Assembly: GCA_035570275.1 (NCBI GenBank) | Contig: DATMNI010000478.1 | Location: forward strand, 1-10,609 | DNA length: 10,609 bases | Direction: 5' to 3' | DNA from: DATMNI01 sp035570275 | Lineage (GTDB): Bacteria > Acidobacteriota > Terriglobia > Bryobacterales > Bryobacteraceae | In this document: positions 4,666 to 10,609 of the stretch, in pieces | How positions within the stretch are numbered: the first letter of the stretch is position 1 | Layout of the letters: every line of letters starts with the position of its first letter | Translations under genes and position numbers: made by a program | Notes under the pieces: model-generated | What the model was told of the DNA's origin: nothing | Seen by the model: only the letters and a program-made list of their open reading frames with translations | Database searches by the model: none

Positions 4666-7060
4666 AACCAAGCACCTCTTGCACCTTTTGCACCAGCTCG
4701 TCACGCGTAAAAGGCTTTTGGAGAAACGCTACACTCCGGTTCAAAATTCCGTGGTCTCCGATGGCGTTGTTGGTGTAACCCGACATGAAAAGCACACGCA
4801 TTTCCGGGCGCAGAACCGTGAGGTGCTCGGCTACCGCGGGGCCATTCATCTCGGGCATCACCACGTCGCTGAGCAGGAGTTGGAGAGGGCCTCGATGTTC
4901 CTCGCACAGCCGAACCGCGTCCCGCCAGTCCTGCGCTTCCAAAACCGTATATCCCTGCCCCATTAACATCTGTCGAACAAGCTGCCGGATCCCCACATCG
5001 TCTTCCAGCAGCAGGATTGTTTCGGTGCCCTGGGGAAGGCGAGCCAAGGCAGTTTTAAGCCCGACCGGCCCCGCCCCCTCCTCAATCTTCGGGAAATAGA
5101 GCCTGAATGTCGTACCCTCTCCCGATTCGCTGTATACCTGGATCTCGCCGCCACTTTGCTTGACGATCCCATAAACGGTAGACAAGCCCAAACCCGTTCC
5201 TTTACCCTGCCCTTTGGTCGTGAAGAAGGGCTCGAATATATTCCTCTTGGTCTCGGCATCCATGCCATGCCCCGTGTCGGTAACTATCAGCATCACCAGG
5301 TTGCCGGCCCCGCCTCCGGGCAGGATAGGAGCACCGCCTTCACCCGGCGCAACCTCGGCAGTCGTCAGCGTAATCCTGCCGCCACCGGCCATGGCGTCGC
5401 GGGCGTTGAGCGCCAAATTCATAAGGACCTGCTCCATTTGGTTCGGGTCGGCCCTCACGCATCCAAGACCGGGCGCCAGCACGCTCACCAGTTCGATGTG
5501 CTCACCGATGACCCGATGCAACATCTTGCTAAGGTTGGACACGACGTCGTTGAGGCTCACAGCTCTAGGTTGGAGCACCTGCCGACGGCTAAAAGCCAGA
5601 AGCTGATTGGTGAGCGCCGAGGCCCGGTTGCCGGCGTTCAGAACCTCTCCCACGCAATCGCGGGCGAAGGCCGGCAGCGACATCAGCCCCAATACCATCT
5701 CGGCGTAACCGTTGATTACCGTCAGCAAATTGTTGAAGTCGTGGGCAACGCCGCCTGCCAGGCGGCCGATGGCTTCCATCTTCTGCGCCTGGCGCAGCGC
5801 GAATTCAAGGCGCTTGCGCTCCCCAATGTCCTGCATCACCGCGTTCACGCCGACGACGTTCCCCTCAGGCCCTCTAACGGGGTAATAACTTACCAGCCAA
5901 TTGCGCTCGACGCCGGGTACCTCCGAGACAACATCGCAAATCTCCAGATCGAGAATGGGCTTGCCGGATTCAATCACCTGCTGGAAGAGCGGCTCAAGGG
6001 TAGGGGCAGCCAGGGGGATGATGTCTCGTATGGATCGGCCCACGTGGTACGAGACGGGTGCTCCGTTGATAGCCGCCAATCGCTTGTTGATGCGCACGTA
6101 ACGCAGTTCCCTATTTACGAAGCACAAGCCAACCGGAGCTGTCTCATAGAGCTGTTCCAGTTCTACGAACTGATGCTGGGCCCGCGCTTCGCTTTCGCGC
6201 AGGGCCTCGTTCACCTTGGCCAGTTCCGCCGTCCGTTCTTGTACTCGTATTTCCAGTTGGCCGCGGATCTCGCCAAGCTGCTTATCCCGTTCCGCTAGTT
6301 TCGCGCTCATTTCGTTGAACGCCTTAGCCAGTTCCCCCAGTTCATCGCCTGACTTGATCATGATCCGTTGATCCAGCCGTCCGCTTCCGATCAACGCCGC
6401 CTTGGTACTCAATTCGGTGAGCCCCTGTGTAAGATGGTGGGATACGAAGTAAGCCAAGGCAATGCTCAGCATGGTGGAAGTGAAGAATATGAGAACCCCA
6501 AGGCGGTCTACGAGCCTCGCCAGGCTATAGAATTCGGCGATGGCTGCCTGCAGCCGGTCTTCCTCATCCTGCTGTAAATGCTGAAGCTGCAGTAGAAGGT
6601 CACGGCTCAACGGCTCGGCGTGCAGCACCAGTTCCGCGATCGCTCTGGCGTGGTGGACGCCAAAGTTTTCATAGACGATCAGCCATTCGGAGGCGAGGTT
6701 CCGATACCCCTGGCTCAGCGCCTCGACTTTGGGGCGCTCCTCAAGGGTCGAAAGTTCCCGCAACTCGGAAATCTGGCCGCCGATGACTCCAAGCTGCTTG
6801 TTGAACGCAGCCGTTTCGTCGGGCAGAGGATTGCCGGCATCGGCATCCGTCACCATGTCGCTGAGGATGGTCACATGCTTTCGGATGTCGCTGAGATTCT
6901 GGTTAATGGAGACGATTGCGCGCTGGCCTGCTACCCCCCGTCTTACCGCTTCGAAGGCGGAATGGCGTTTCTGATTGCCCCAGAAGTAGATTGCAAGGTT
7001 AGCGGCAAACAACAGGAGCATAGTTAGAAAAGCCACGCCGAGTCTGCGACGAATGCTCAT
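4652..7060 (-). CDS. Hybrid sensor histidine kinase with PAS and receiver domains
   Basis: 802 residues, ATG start at 7060 at the beginning of the first membrane helix. Order: TM1 (about 8-27); a periplasmic helical sensor of the 4HB_MCP type (about 29-185); TM2 (about 187-207); HAMP (208-262); coiled coil (262-300); PAS (about 300-415); phospho-acceptor helix with His440 in GGVAHDFNNLLTVINGY; ATPase domain with the N box Asn552 (NLALNARDAM), G1 box DTGHGM at 595-600, F box EPFFTTK and G2 box GKGTGLGL at 619-626; then a C-terminal receiver (680-800) with Glu686/Asp687, phospho-Asp732 in LLSDVVMP, Ser760 and Lys782. All catalytic residues are present. The fused receiver takes or buffers the phosphate, and no separate output regulator is in the window. 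It lies upstream of the PstS-like gene on the same strand, so a signal passed from that protein to the periplasmic helices is plausible. The PAS ligand is unknown. Confidence 0.95.
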   Translation of the reverse strand: MSIRRRLGVAFLTMLLLFAANLAIYFWGNQKRHSAFEAVRRGVAGQRAIVSINQNLSDIRKHVTILSDMVTDADAGNPLPDETAAFNKQLGVIGGQISELRELSTLEERPKVEALSQGYRNLASEWLIVYENFGVHHARAIAELVLHAEPLSRDLLLQLQHLQQDEEDRLQAAIAEFYSLARLVDRLGVLIFFTSTMLSIALAYFVSHHLTQGLTELSTKAALIGSGRLDQRIMIKSGDELGELAKAFNEMSAKLAERDKQLGEIRGQLEIRVQERTAELAKVNEALRESEARAQHQFVELEQLYETAPVGLCFVNRELRYVRINKRLAAINGAPVSYHVGRSIRDIIPLAAPTLEPLFQQVIESGKPILDLEICDVVSEVPGVERNWLVSYYPVRGPEGNVVGVNAVMQDIGERKRLEFALRQAQKMEAIGRLAGGVAHDFNNLLTVINGYAEMVLGLMSLPAFARDCVGEVLNAGNRASALTNQLLAFSRRQVLQPRAVSLNDVVSNLSKMLHRVIGEHIELVSVLAPGLGCVRADPNQMEQVLMNLALNARDAMAGGGRITLTTAEVAPGEGGAPILPGGGAGNLVMLIVTDTGHGMDAETKRNIFEPFFTTKGQGKGTGLGLSTVYGIVKQSGGEIQVYSESGEGTTFRLYFPKIEEGAGPVGLKTALARLPQGTETILLLEDDVGIRQLVRQMLMGQGYTVLEAQDWRDAVRLCEEHRGPLQLLLSDVVMPEMNGPAVAEHLTVLRPEMRVLFMSGYTNNAIGDHGILNRSVAFLQKPFTRDELVQKVQEVLGSIHR

Positions 7061-7300
7061 GGCAACTATGTTGGATGCTAGTGACTTTGAAACTGCCCCC
7101 TATGATCGGAGGATATCCTATTTAGAGCACTATAAACAAAGTGTGAGTGCGATCGGGTACAGATGGACGGCTCCACAGAGGATAATCTCAGCGCCGGCTG
7201 AGCGCCTTCGGTACGGGATTTACAAGGCTTTTCGGCAGTTCGCCTGCAGGCCAGGAGTAAGCTCGCAGTAATGCTGGAGGTGTAAAATCCATCACCCCGG
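7061..7300. other. Intergenic region carrying the kinase promoter
   Basis: No gene recognised. Next to the kinase the stretch 7061-7140 is AT-richer than its surroundings and holds a 10-base perfect palindrome AGGATATCCT (7110-7119) about 50 bases before the start codon, a possible operator. A hairpin CTCAGC-GCCG-GCTGAG lies at 7187-7202, with no T-run on either side. Exact promoter boxes could not be assigned. Confidence 0.4.
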
Positions 7301-7331
7301 GTCCGGCAGATTGTCGCGGCCGTAGCGGCGG
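7296..7331 (-). pseudogene. Trace of a paralogue of the adjacent glycoside hydrolase-like gene
   Basis: Bases 7305-7331 match 7733-7759, inside the neighbouring gene, at 26 of 27 positions. Read on the - strand this trace encodes RRYGRDNLPDPG and then a TGA stop, against RRYGRDNLPDHG in the gene (residues 615-626). The differences inside the shared RRYGRDNLPD peptide are all at third codon positions (AAT/AAC, CCG/CCC, GAC/GAT), which suggests an old coding paralogue rather than a recent copy. Nothing recognisable continues on either side. Confidence 0.5.
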
Positions 7332-7342
7332 GTGGGAGTGGG

Positions 7343-7360
7343 AAAAACGCCCGAAAGGCG
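7343..7360 (-). terminator. Intrinsic terminator behind the glycoside hydrolase-like gene
   Basis: Read on the - strand, CGCC-TTTCG-GGCG is followed directly by TTTTT, starting 27 bases past the stop codon of the gene ending at 7387. The stem is short (4 bp) but GC-only, and the position and U-run are right for a rho-independent terminator. Confidence 0.6.
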
Positions 7361-7386
7361 GGGAGGGACAGGCCGGGAGGCCTATC

Positions 7387-9600
7387 TTACAGCAACACCA
7401 CCACCTCATGCTCGGCCAACGACTTCACCTCGAAGGCCGCCCAGCCCTGACGGACCGCGACCGCCGGCTTGGCGCCCGAGACCAGATACTGGGCCGTGTG
7501 TCCGCGCACGTCGTCCGGCAGCTTAACGCGAACTTCGATGGGGCCAACGGGGATCGTCTCATCCAATGGCGCGCGCCATGCGCCTTCGTTGCTCAGATTG
7601 ACCAGGTGCAGAATCAGGCGGCCGGGCTGGCGGTAAAGGTGGCAATCGATTAGACCGGGCCCTTTGACTTCGAGCGGAATGCGTCCGGCGGCGGCCCAGC
7701 GGAAAGTATTGGCCAGCAGGTTGCCGTGATCGGGCAGGTTGTCGCGGCCGTAGCGGCGGTCCAGGTCGGCTGGCAGGTACGCGATCCGCGCCGCGCCGCG
7801 CATGTTCAAAACCATGCCGGGGATATCGGTCTTGGGCTCGCGCATCCAGGAGGTCTCCGGCGGGTAGACCGGGAAGGCCGGGATGAAAGTCAGGGGAACG
7901 GTGGCTCCCGAGTCGATGCGCAGCCGCTCCAGCGTGCCGCCGAACGGCAGGATCTCGGTTTCGTCGAAGCCCTGCAGCACCGGGTGGCGGTCGCCGGGCG
8001 CGATCCGCAGATAGGTGTGGAGCCCACCGAGCCCACCGCGCCCGCCGCCTCTTCTTCCAGGGTCCGGCTGGGGTGAGCCTTCGGCAGCCGCGCGGGCGCC
8101 GGATGGGTGAGCGCCGAAGAGGTCGGCCAGCGCGAAATCCGGCCTGGGGTCGCCCCATTCGTCGTACAGGCTGGTGGCTCCCGTCGCCACCAGGCCGCCG
8201 CCGTTTTCCACGAAGCGCCGCACCGCCTGGCAGTGGGCATCGGAAAGCGCGCCCACATTGGGCAGCACCAGCGCGGAAAACTTCCCGGCATCGCGCTCGA
8301 TGTGGGCGGCGTTCACCGGCAGGTACGGAATGCGCGCGCGGATGAGCGCCTGGGTGACACCCCGGTAGGGCGCATCCACCAGTTCGGCGGCATCGTCGCG
8401 GCCGTAGTAATCGGTGTTGCGCTGCGACCAGACCACGCCGATAGCCGCCACCGGCTGGCGGTTCACCAGATACTGCTCATGCTCCTGATGCCATCGGAAT
8501 ATGGGCTCCGGCGTGCGGTACATGCGCTTGTCCTCGTGCCAGGCGCCGATGAAGTGCCACCAGGGCTGTATGCCGCCGGCGATGCCTTCGATCATCCACA
8601 TGCGCGCTTCCAGCGTCGGCTTGCTGGCGACGCGGAAGGTGGGGCTGCCCGCCTGATACTGGGCCATGCTCTCGGGCGCCAGCTTGTCCCACCCCAGCAG
8701 CCCGTGCACCAGCTTGCCCGTATCGCCGTTCTGCTGGAAGCCGGATTCGTTGGCGCGCGCCTGGTGGTCGAGCAGCATGAACTCGGCGCGGCTGCAGATC
8801 TCCAGGCAATCGCGGAACGAGCGGCTCTGGCTGGTGATGGAGCCGCTGTTCATACCAATGTAAAGGCAATTCGGGCCGCCGGCGGCTTTCGTGGTCTTGT
8901 TGAAAAGGTCCCAGACTTCCAGGCGGCGCTGGTAGTTCCACTGAATCCACTGGCGATAGACGGGGTCGTTCCAGTCCTTGCGCGCGGGAATCGGTTTGCC
9001 CGCCGCGGCGCGGAACTTGCGCGTGCAGTTGTCGCAGTAGCAGATGCTGTCGCGCGGCATGCCGCTCCAACTGTTGTCGCCGAAACCCTCCGGGTGGCTG
9101 CGTTCGATGATCTCCTGCAGCACGGAAGGGATGTACTCGTCGTAGTACGGACTGTTGATGCAGGTGATGTACTGGTCCGCGGCCCGGTAGGGGTCGCCCG
9201 AAGCCTGGCGGGCGAACCAATCCGGGTGGGCGCGGAAGAAATCGGCGGAGGTGCGATTGCAGTCCATGCGCGCCAGCACCGCGATGCCGTCGTCGTGCGC
9301 CGCCTTAGCGAGTTCGCCGTAGAGATCGCGGCCGTTGAGGAACTCGGCCTGGTGCTGGAGCGGGAACTTGCTGGGGTAGTACGCCACAATGCCGCCGGCG
9401 TTGACAATCACGCCTTGGACGCTGGTGCGCTTCCAGTAGTCGCGCCACCACGGAATATCGTAGCGGGTGGGATCGCGTTCGGTGATGTTGGTCTGGCCCC
9501 AGCGGTATACGCGGCGGTACCACGGCACGCTGGAACCAGTCTGAGCTGGGAGGGCGGCGGCGACGGCGGCGCCGGTCTGGACAAAATTACGCCTGGTCAC
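7387..9600 (-). CDS. Tat-exported GHL6-type glycoside hydrolase-like protein
   Basis: 737 residues from a GTG start at 9600, chosen because it gives a complete twin-arginine signal (TRRNFVQTGAAVAAALPAQ); no good ribosome binding site is seen. Residues 30-380 look like a TIM-barrel hydrolase of the 'hypothetical glycosyl hydrolase 6' class: VQGVIVNAGGIVAYYPS, GIAVLARMDCNRTSADFF, HPDWFAR, ITCINSPYYDEYIPSVLQEI, and a cysteine pair in ICYCDNCTRKF (187-197). Residues 383-495 resemble the beta-galactosidase trimerisation (glutamine-amidotransferase-like) domain seen in GH42 enzymes: IGVVWSQRNTDYYGRDD, PYLPVN, ALVLPNVGALSD, FVENGGGLVATG. Residues 500-526 are a Gly/Arg/Pro-rich insert. The end (640-737) is a beta-rich domain. 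The enzyme probably folds in the cytoplasm and acts on a carbohydrate outside the inner membrane; the substrate and catalytic acids cannot be named from sequence. It lies 85 bp behind the HDOD gene and could share its transcript. Confidence 0.75.
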   Translation of the reverse strand: MTRRNFVQTGAAVAAALPAQTGSSVPWYRRVYRWGQTNITERDPTRYDIPWWRDYWKRTSVQGVIVNAGGIVAYYPSKFPLQHQAEFLNGRDLYGELAKAAHDDGIAVLARMDCNRTSADFFRAHPDWFARQASGDPYRAADQYITCINSPYYDEYIPSVLQEIIERSHPEGFGDNSWSGMPRDSICYCDNCTRKFRAAAGKPIPARKDWNDPVYRQWIQWNYQRRLEVWDLFNKTTKAAGGPNCLYIGMNSGSITSQSRSFRDCLEICSRAEFMLLDHQARANESGFQQNGDTGKLVHGLLGWDKLAPESMAQYQAGSPTFRVASKPTLEARMWMIEGIAGGIQPWWHFIGAWHEDKRMYRTPEPIFRWHQEHEQYLVNRQPVAAIGVVWSQRNTDYYGRDDAAELVDAPYRGVTQALIRARIPYLPVNAAHIERDAGKFSALVLPNVGALSDAHCQAVRRFVENGGGLVATGATSLYDEWGDPRPDFALADLFGAHPSGARAAAEGSPQPDPGRRGGGRGGLGGLHTYLRIAPGDRHPVLQGFDETEILPFGGTLERLRIDSGATVPLTFIPAFPVYPPETSWMREPKTDIPGMVLNMRGAARIAYLPADLDRRYGRDNLPDHGNLLANTFRWAAAGRIPLEVKGPGLIDCHLYRQPGRLILHLVNLSNEGAWRAPLDETIPVGPIEVRVKLPDDVRGHTAQYLVSGAKPAVAVRQGWAAFEVKSLAEHEVVVLL
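8015..8100 (-). repeat. Low-complexity GC-rich insert within the hydrolase-like gene
   Basis: This stretch encodes residues about 500-526, rich in Gly, Arg, Ala and Pro (PGRRGGGRGGLGG). On the + strand it contains near-repeats of GAGCCCACC and GCGCCCGCC. It sits at the end of the amidotransferase-like domain and looks like an expanded disordered loop rather than a conserved fold. Confidence 0.6.
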
Positions 9601-9685
9601 AAAGCAAAGGTACCACCAACCGCTCCCGAAGTCCCAGGCTCAGTCTCGAGACCTCTCCAGCCTTCTCAGGACCGCTTGGGGGGTC
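9601..9685. other. Short gap between HDOD and hydrolase-like genes
   Basis: No promoter was recognised. A 10-base palindrome GTCTCGAGAC lies at 9643-9652, and GAGACC (9648-9653) can pair with GGTCTC (9682-9687) across the HDOD stop codon. There is no T-run, so co-transcription from HDOD into the hydrolase-like gene remains possible. Confidence 0.35.
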
Positions 9686-10522
9686 TCAATCCCATGCGTC
9701 GAGCCGCGCGGTAATCCGGGCCTTCAACTCGTCCGGAGGCGGATCGAAACGGAACTGCGCCGTCCGTGGCAGCAAGGCGCGGATTTCACGCATGGTGCGT
9801 GGCTGCCGGGGCGGACGAATGTCGAATCCCAGGCACTCGGTAAGCAGCGCGCCCACCCGCACCAGGTTCTCCACGTCCCCCGCCTGGGGTATCGGCGGTT
9901 CATGATGTCCGGCTGCTACCGAGCGGATCTCCGCCGGCAGGTCCCATTTCGCGGCTAACCAGGCGCCGGCCTGGCAATGGTCGGCTCCCAGCACCTGCCG
10001 CTCGCGCTCCAGAATGTCGGCCTCCGGCTCCGCGGCGGTCAGTAGTTCCGCGTACTCGCGCGGGTGGGCGGCAAATATTCCCAGGCGTCCGATATCGTGC
10101 AAAAGACCGGCGGTATACGTGCGGTCGTCGCGGCTTTGGGTGGGCGAGCAGGCCACTGACAAGTCCTCGCAGATCATGGCGCACGCCAGCGAGTGGCGCC
10201 ACACGCCACGCATCAGGTCGAGCCGCATGGCATTTTGGAAGCAGGACTTCACCGAAAGCGCCAGGGCCAGGCGCTTCAACTCGTCAAAACCCAGCACGAC
10301 GAGCGCCCGCTCGATGCTGGTGACGGGCGTGGGCACGGCGTACAAGGCGGAGTTGACCATGCGCAGCACTGCCGAGGCGAGCGCGGCGTCGGCCCGGATC
10401 AACCCCCCGACTTCCTGAACGCTGGCGTCATCGTGTGACAGGACGCGCAATAACTTGGTTGCGATAGCCGGAAACTGCGGCAAGTCGTCGAGGTCGCAAG
10501 ACCACTCTTTGAGCTCTGTCAT
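9686..10522 (-). CDS. HDOD-domain signalling protein
   Basis: 278 residues from ATG 10522, preferred over an upstream TTG at 10558 (290 residues) because the HDOD fold begins almost at once and the TTG has no spaced ribosome binding site. The N-terminal half has the usual HDOD start LPQFPAIATKLLRVL, then VGGLIRADAALASAVLRMVNSALY and SIERALVVLGFDELKRLAL. Counting from ATG 10522, the HD-type residues are kept: His110 (WRHSLACA), His142-Asp143 (GLLHDIGRLG), His182 (ADHCQAG) and His206-His207 (GHHEPP). Many HDOD proteins have lost these, so metal binding or phosphodiesterase-like activity cannot be excluded, although the family usually acts as a regulatory scaffold in signalling, motility or stress responses. 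It is single-domain, with no receiver or GGDEF partner attached. It lies upstream of the hydrolase-like gene on the same strand. Confidence 0.9.
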   Translation of the reverse strand: MTELKEWSCDLDDLPQFPAIATKLLRVLSHDDASVQEVGGLIRADAALASAVLRMVNSALYAVPTPVTSIERALVVLGFDELKRLALALSVKSCFQNAMRLDLMRGVWRHSLACAMICEDLSVACSPTQSRDDRTYTAGLLHDIGRLGIFAAHPREYAELLTAAEPEADILERERQVLGADHCQAGAWLAAKWDLPAEIRSVAAGHHEPPIPQAGDVENLVRVGALLTECLGFDIRPPRQPRTMREIRALLPRTAQFRFDPPPDELKARITARLDAWD

Positions 10523-10585
10523 TGTTACTTGACATGTAGCACGCTTCGTGTCGGCCAACCCTTTGGGGGCAATCTTCTTCCAGGT

Positions 10586-10609
10586 CCAGGGGGCCGGGGG
10601 CCGGGGACC
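10586..10609. repeat. Short G-rich near-heptamer repeat at the window end
   Basis: Units CCAGGGGG, CCGGGGG and CCGGGGA follow one another and run off the window. The period (7-8 bases) matches that of the array at the left end, but the unit differs. Confidence 0.55.

Noticed and set aside
5156..6298. 380-codon open frame on the + strand
   Set aside because: Fully antisense to the histidine kinase, whose domains and catalytic residues are complete.
7053..7271. 72-codon open frame on the + strand upstream of the kinase
   Set aside because: Starts inside the kinase gene on the other strand, no domain, and the region fits a promoter gap better.
8107..9714. 535-codon open frame on the + strand
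   Set aside because: It is antisense to the hydrolase-like gene, has no recognisable domain, and arises from high GC third positions. The - strand frame has a Tat signal and clear domains.

Overview
GC-rich bacterial DNA of about 10.6 kb. Gene content and style (a Tat-exported GHL6-type glycoside hydrolase-like protein, an HDOD protein, a hybrid sensor kinase of the HDFNNLL type, an outer-membrane barrel with a coiled-coil N-terminus, short G-rich tandem repeats between genes) suit an Acidobacteriota genome of the Solibacter/Bryobacter kind. That assignment is an inference from style, with no marker gene to support it. Both ends of the window lie in or next to short G-rich repeats, so it may be a contig that broke at repeats.

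Left part (1-2418): a nine-copy heptamer array, then a small inverted-repeat-bounded segment, then what looks like the wreck of a restriction-modification island. It holds a full-length DUF3883-type protein on the + strand whose nuclease motif is degenerate, the C-terminal third of a DNA cytosine-5 methyltransferase on the - strand, and the middle of a DUF4420-type PD-(D/E)XK nuclease on the + strand. The methyltransferase and DUF4420 pieces meet head-to-head at about 1998-2005, as one deletion through the centre of a divergent island would leave them.

Middle part (2421-7060): an outer-membrane porin-like gene (+), facing a small PstS-like periplasmic binding protein gene (-), with a large hybrid histidine kinase/response regulator gene (-) upstream of the latter. 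I read the three as one envelope-sensing and uptake locus: barrel in the outer membrane, binding protein in the periplasm, kinase with a periplasmic four-helix sensor in the inner membrane. The gene borders carry tandem repeats built around stop codons.

Right part (7061-10609), all - strand: a Tat-exported glycoside hydrolase-like protein with an intrinsic terminator just behind it, preceded by an HDOD signalling gene 85 bp upstream. Beyond the terminator lies a 27-bp near-copy of part of the hydrolase gene, probably the last trace of a paralogue. No rRNA, tRNA, CRISPR array or intact insertion sequence was seen.
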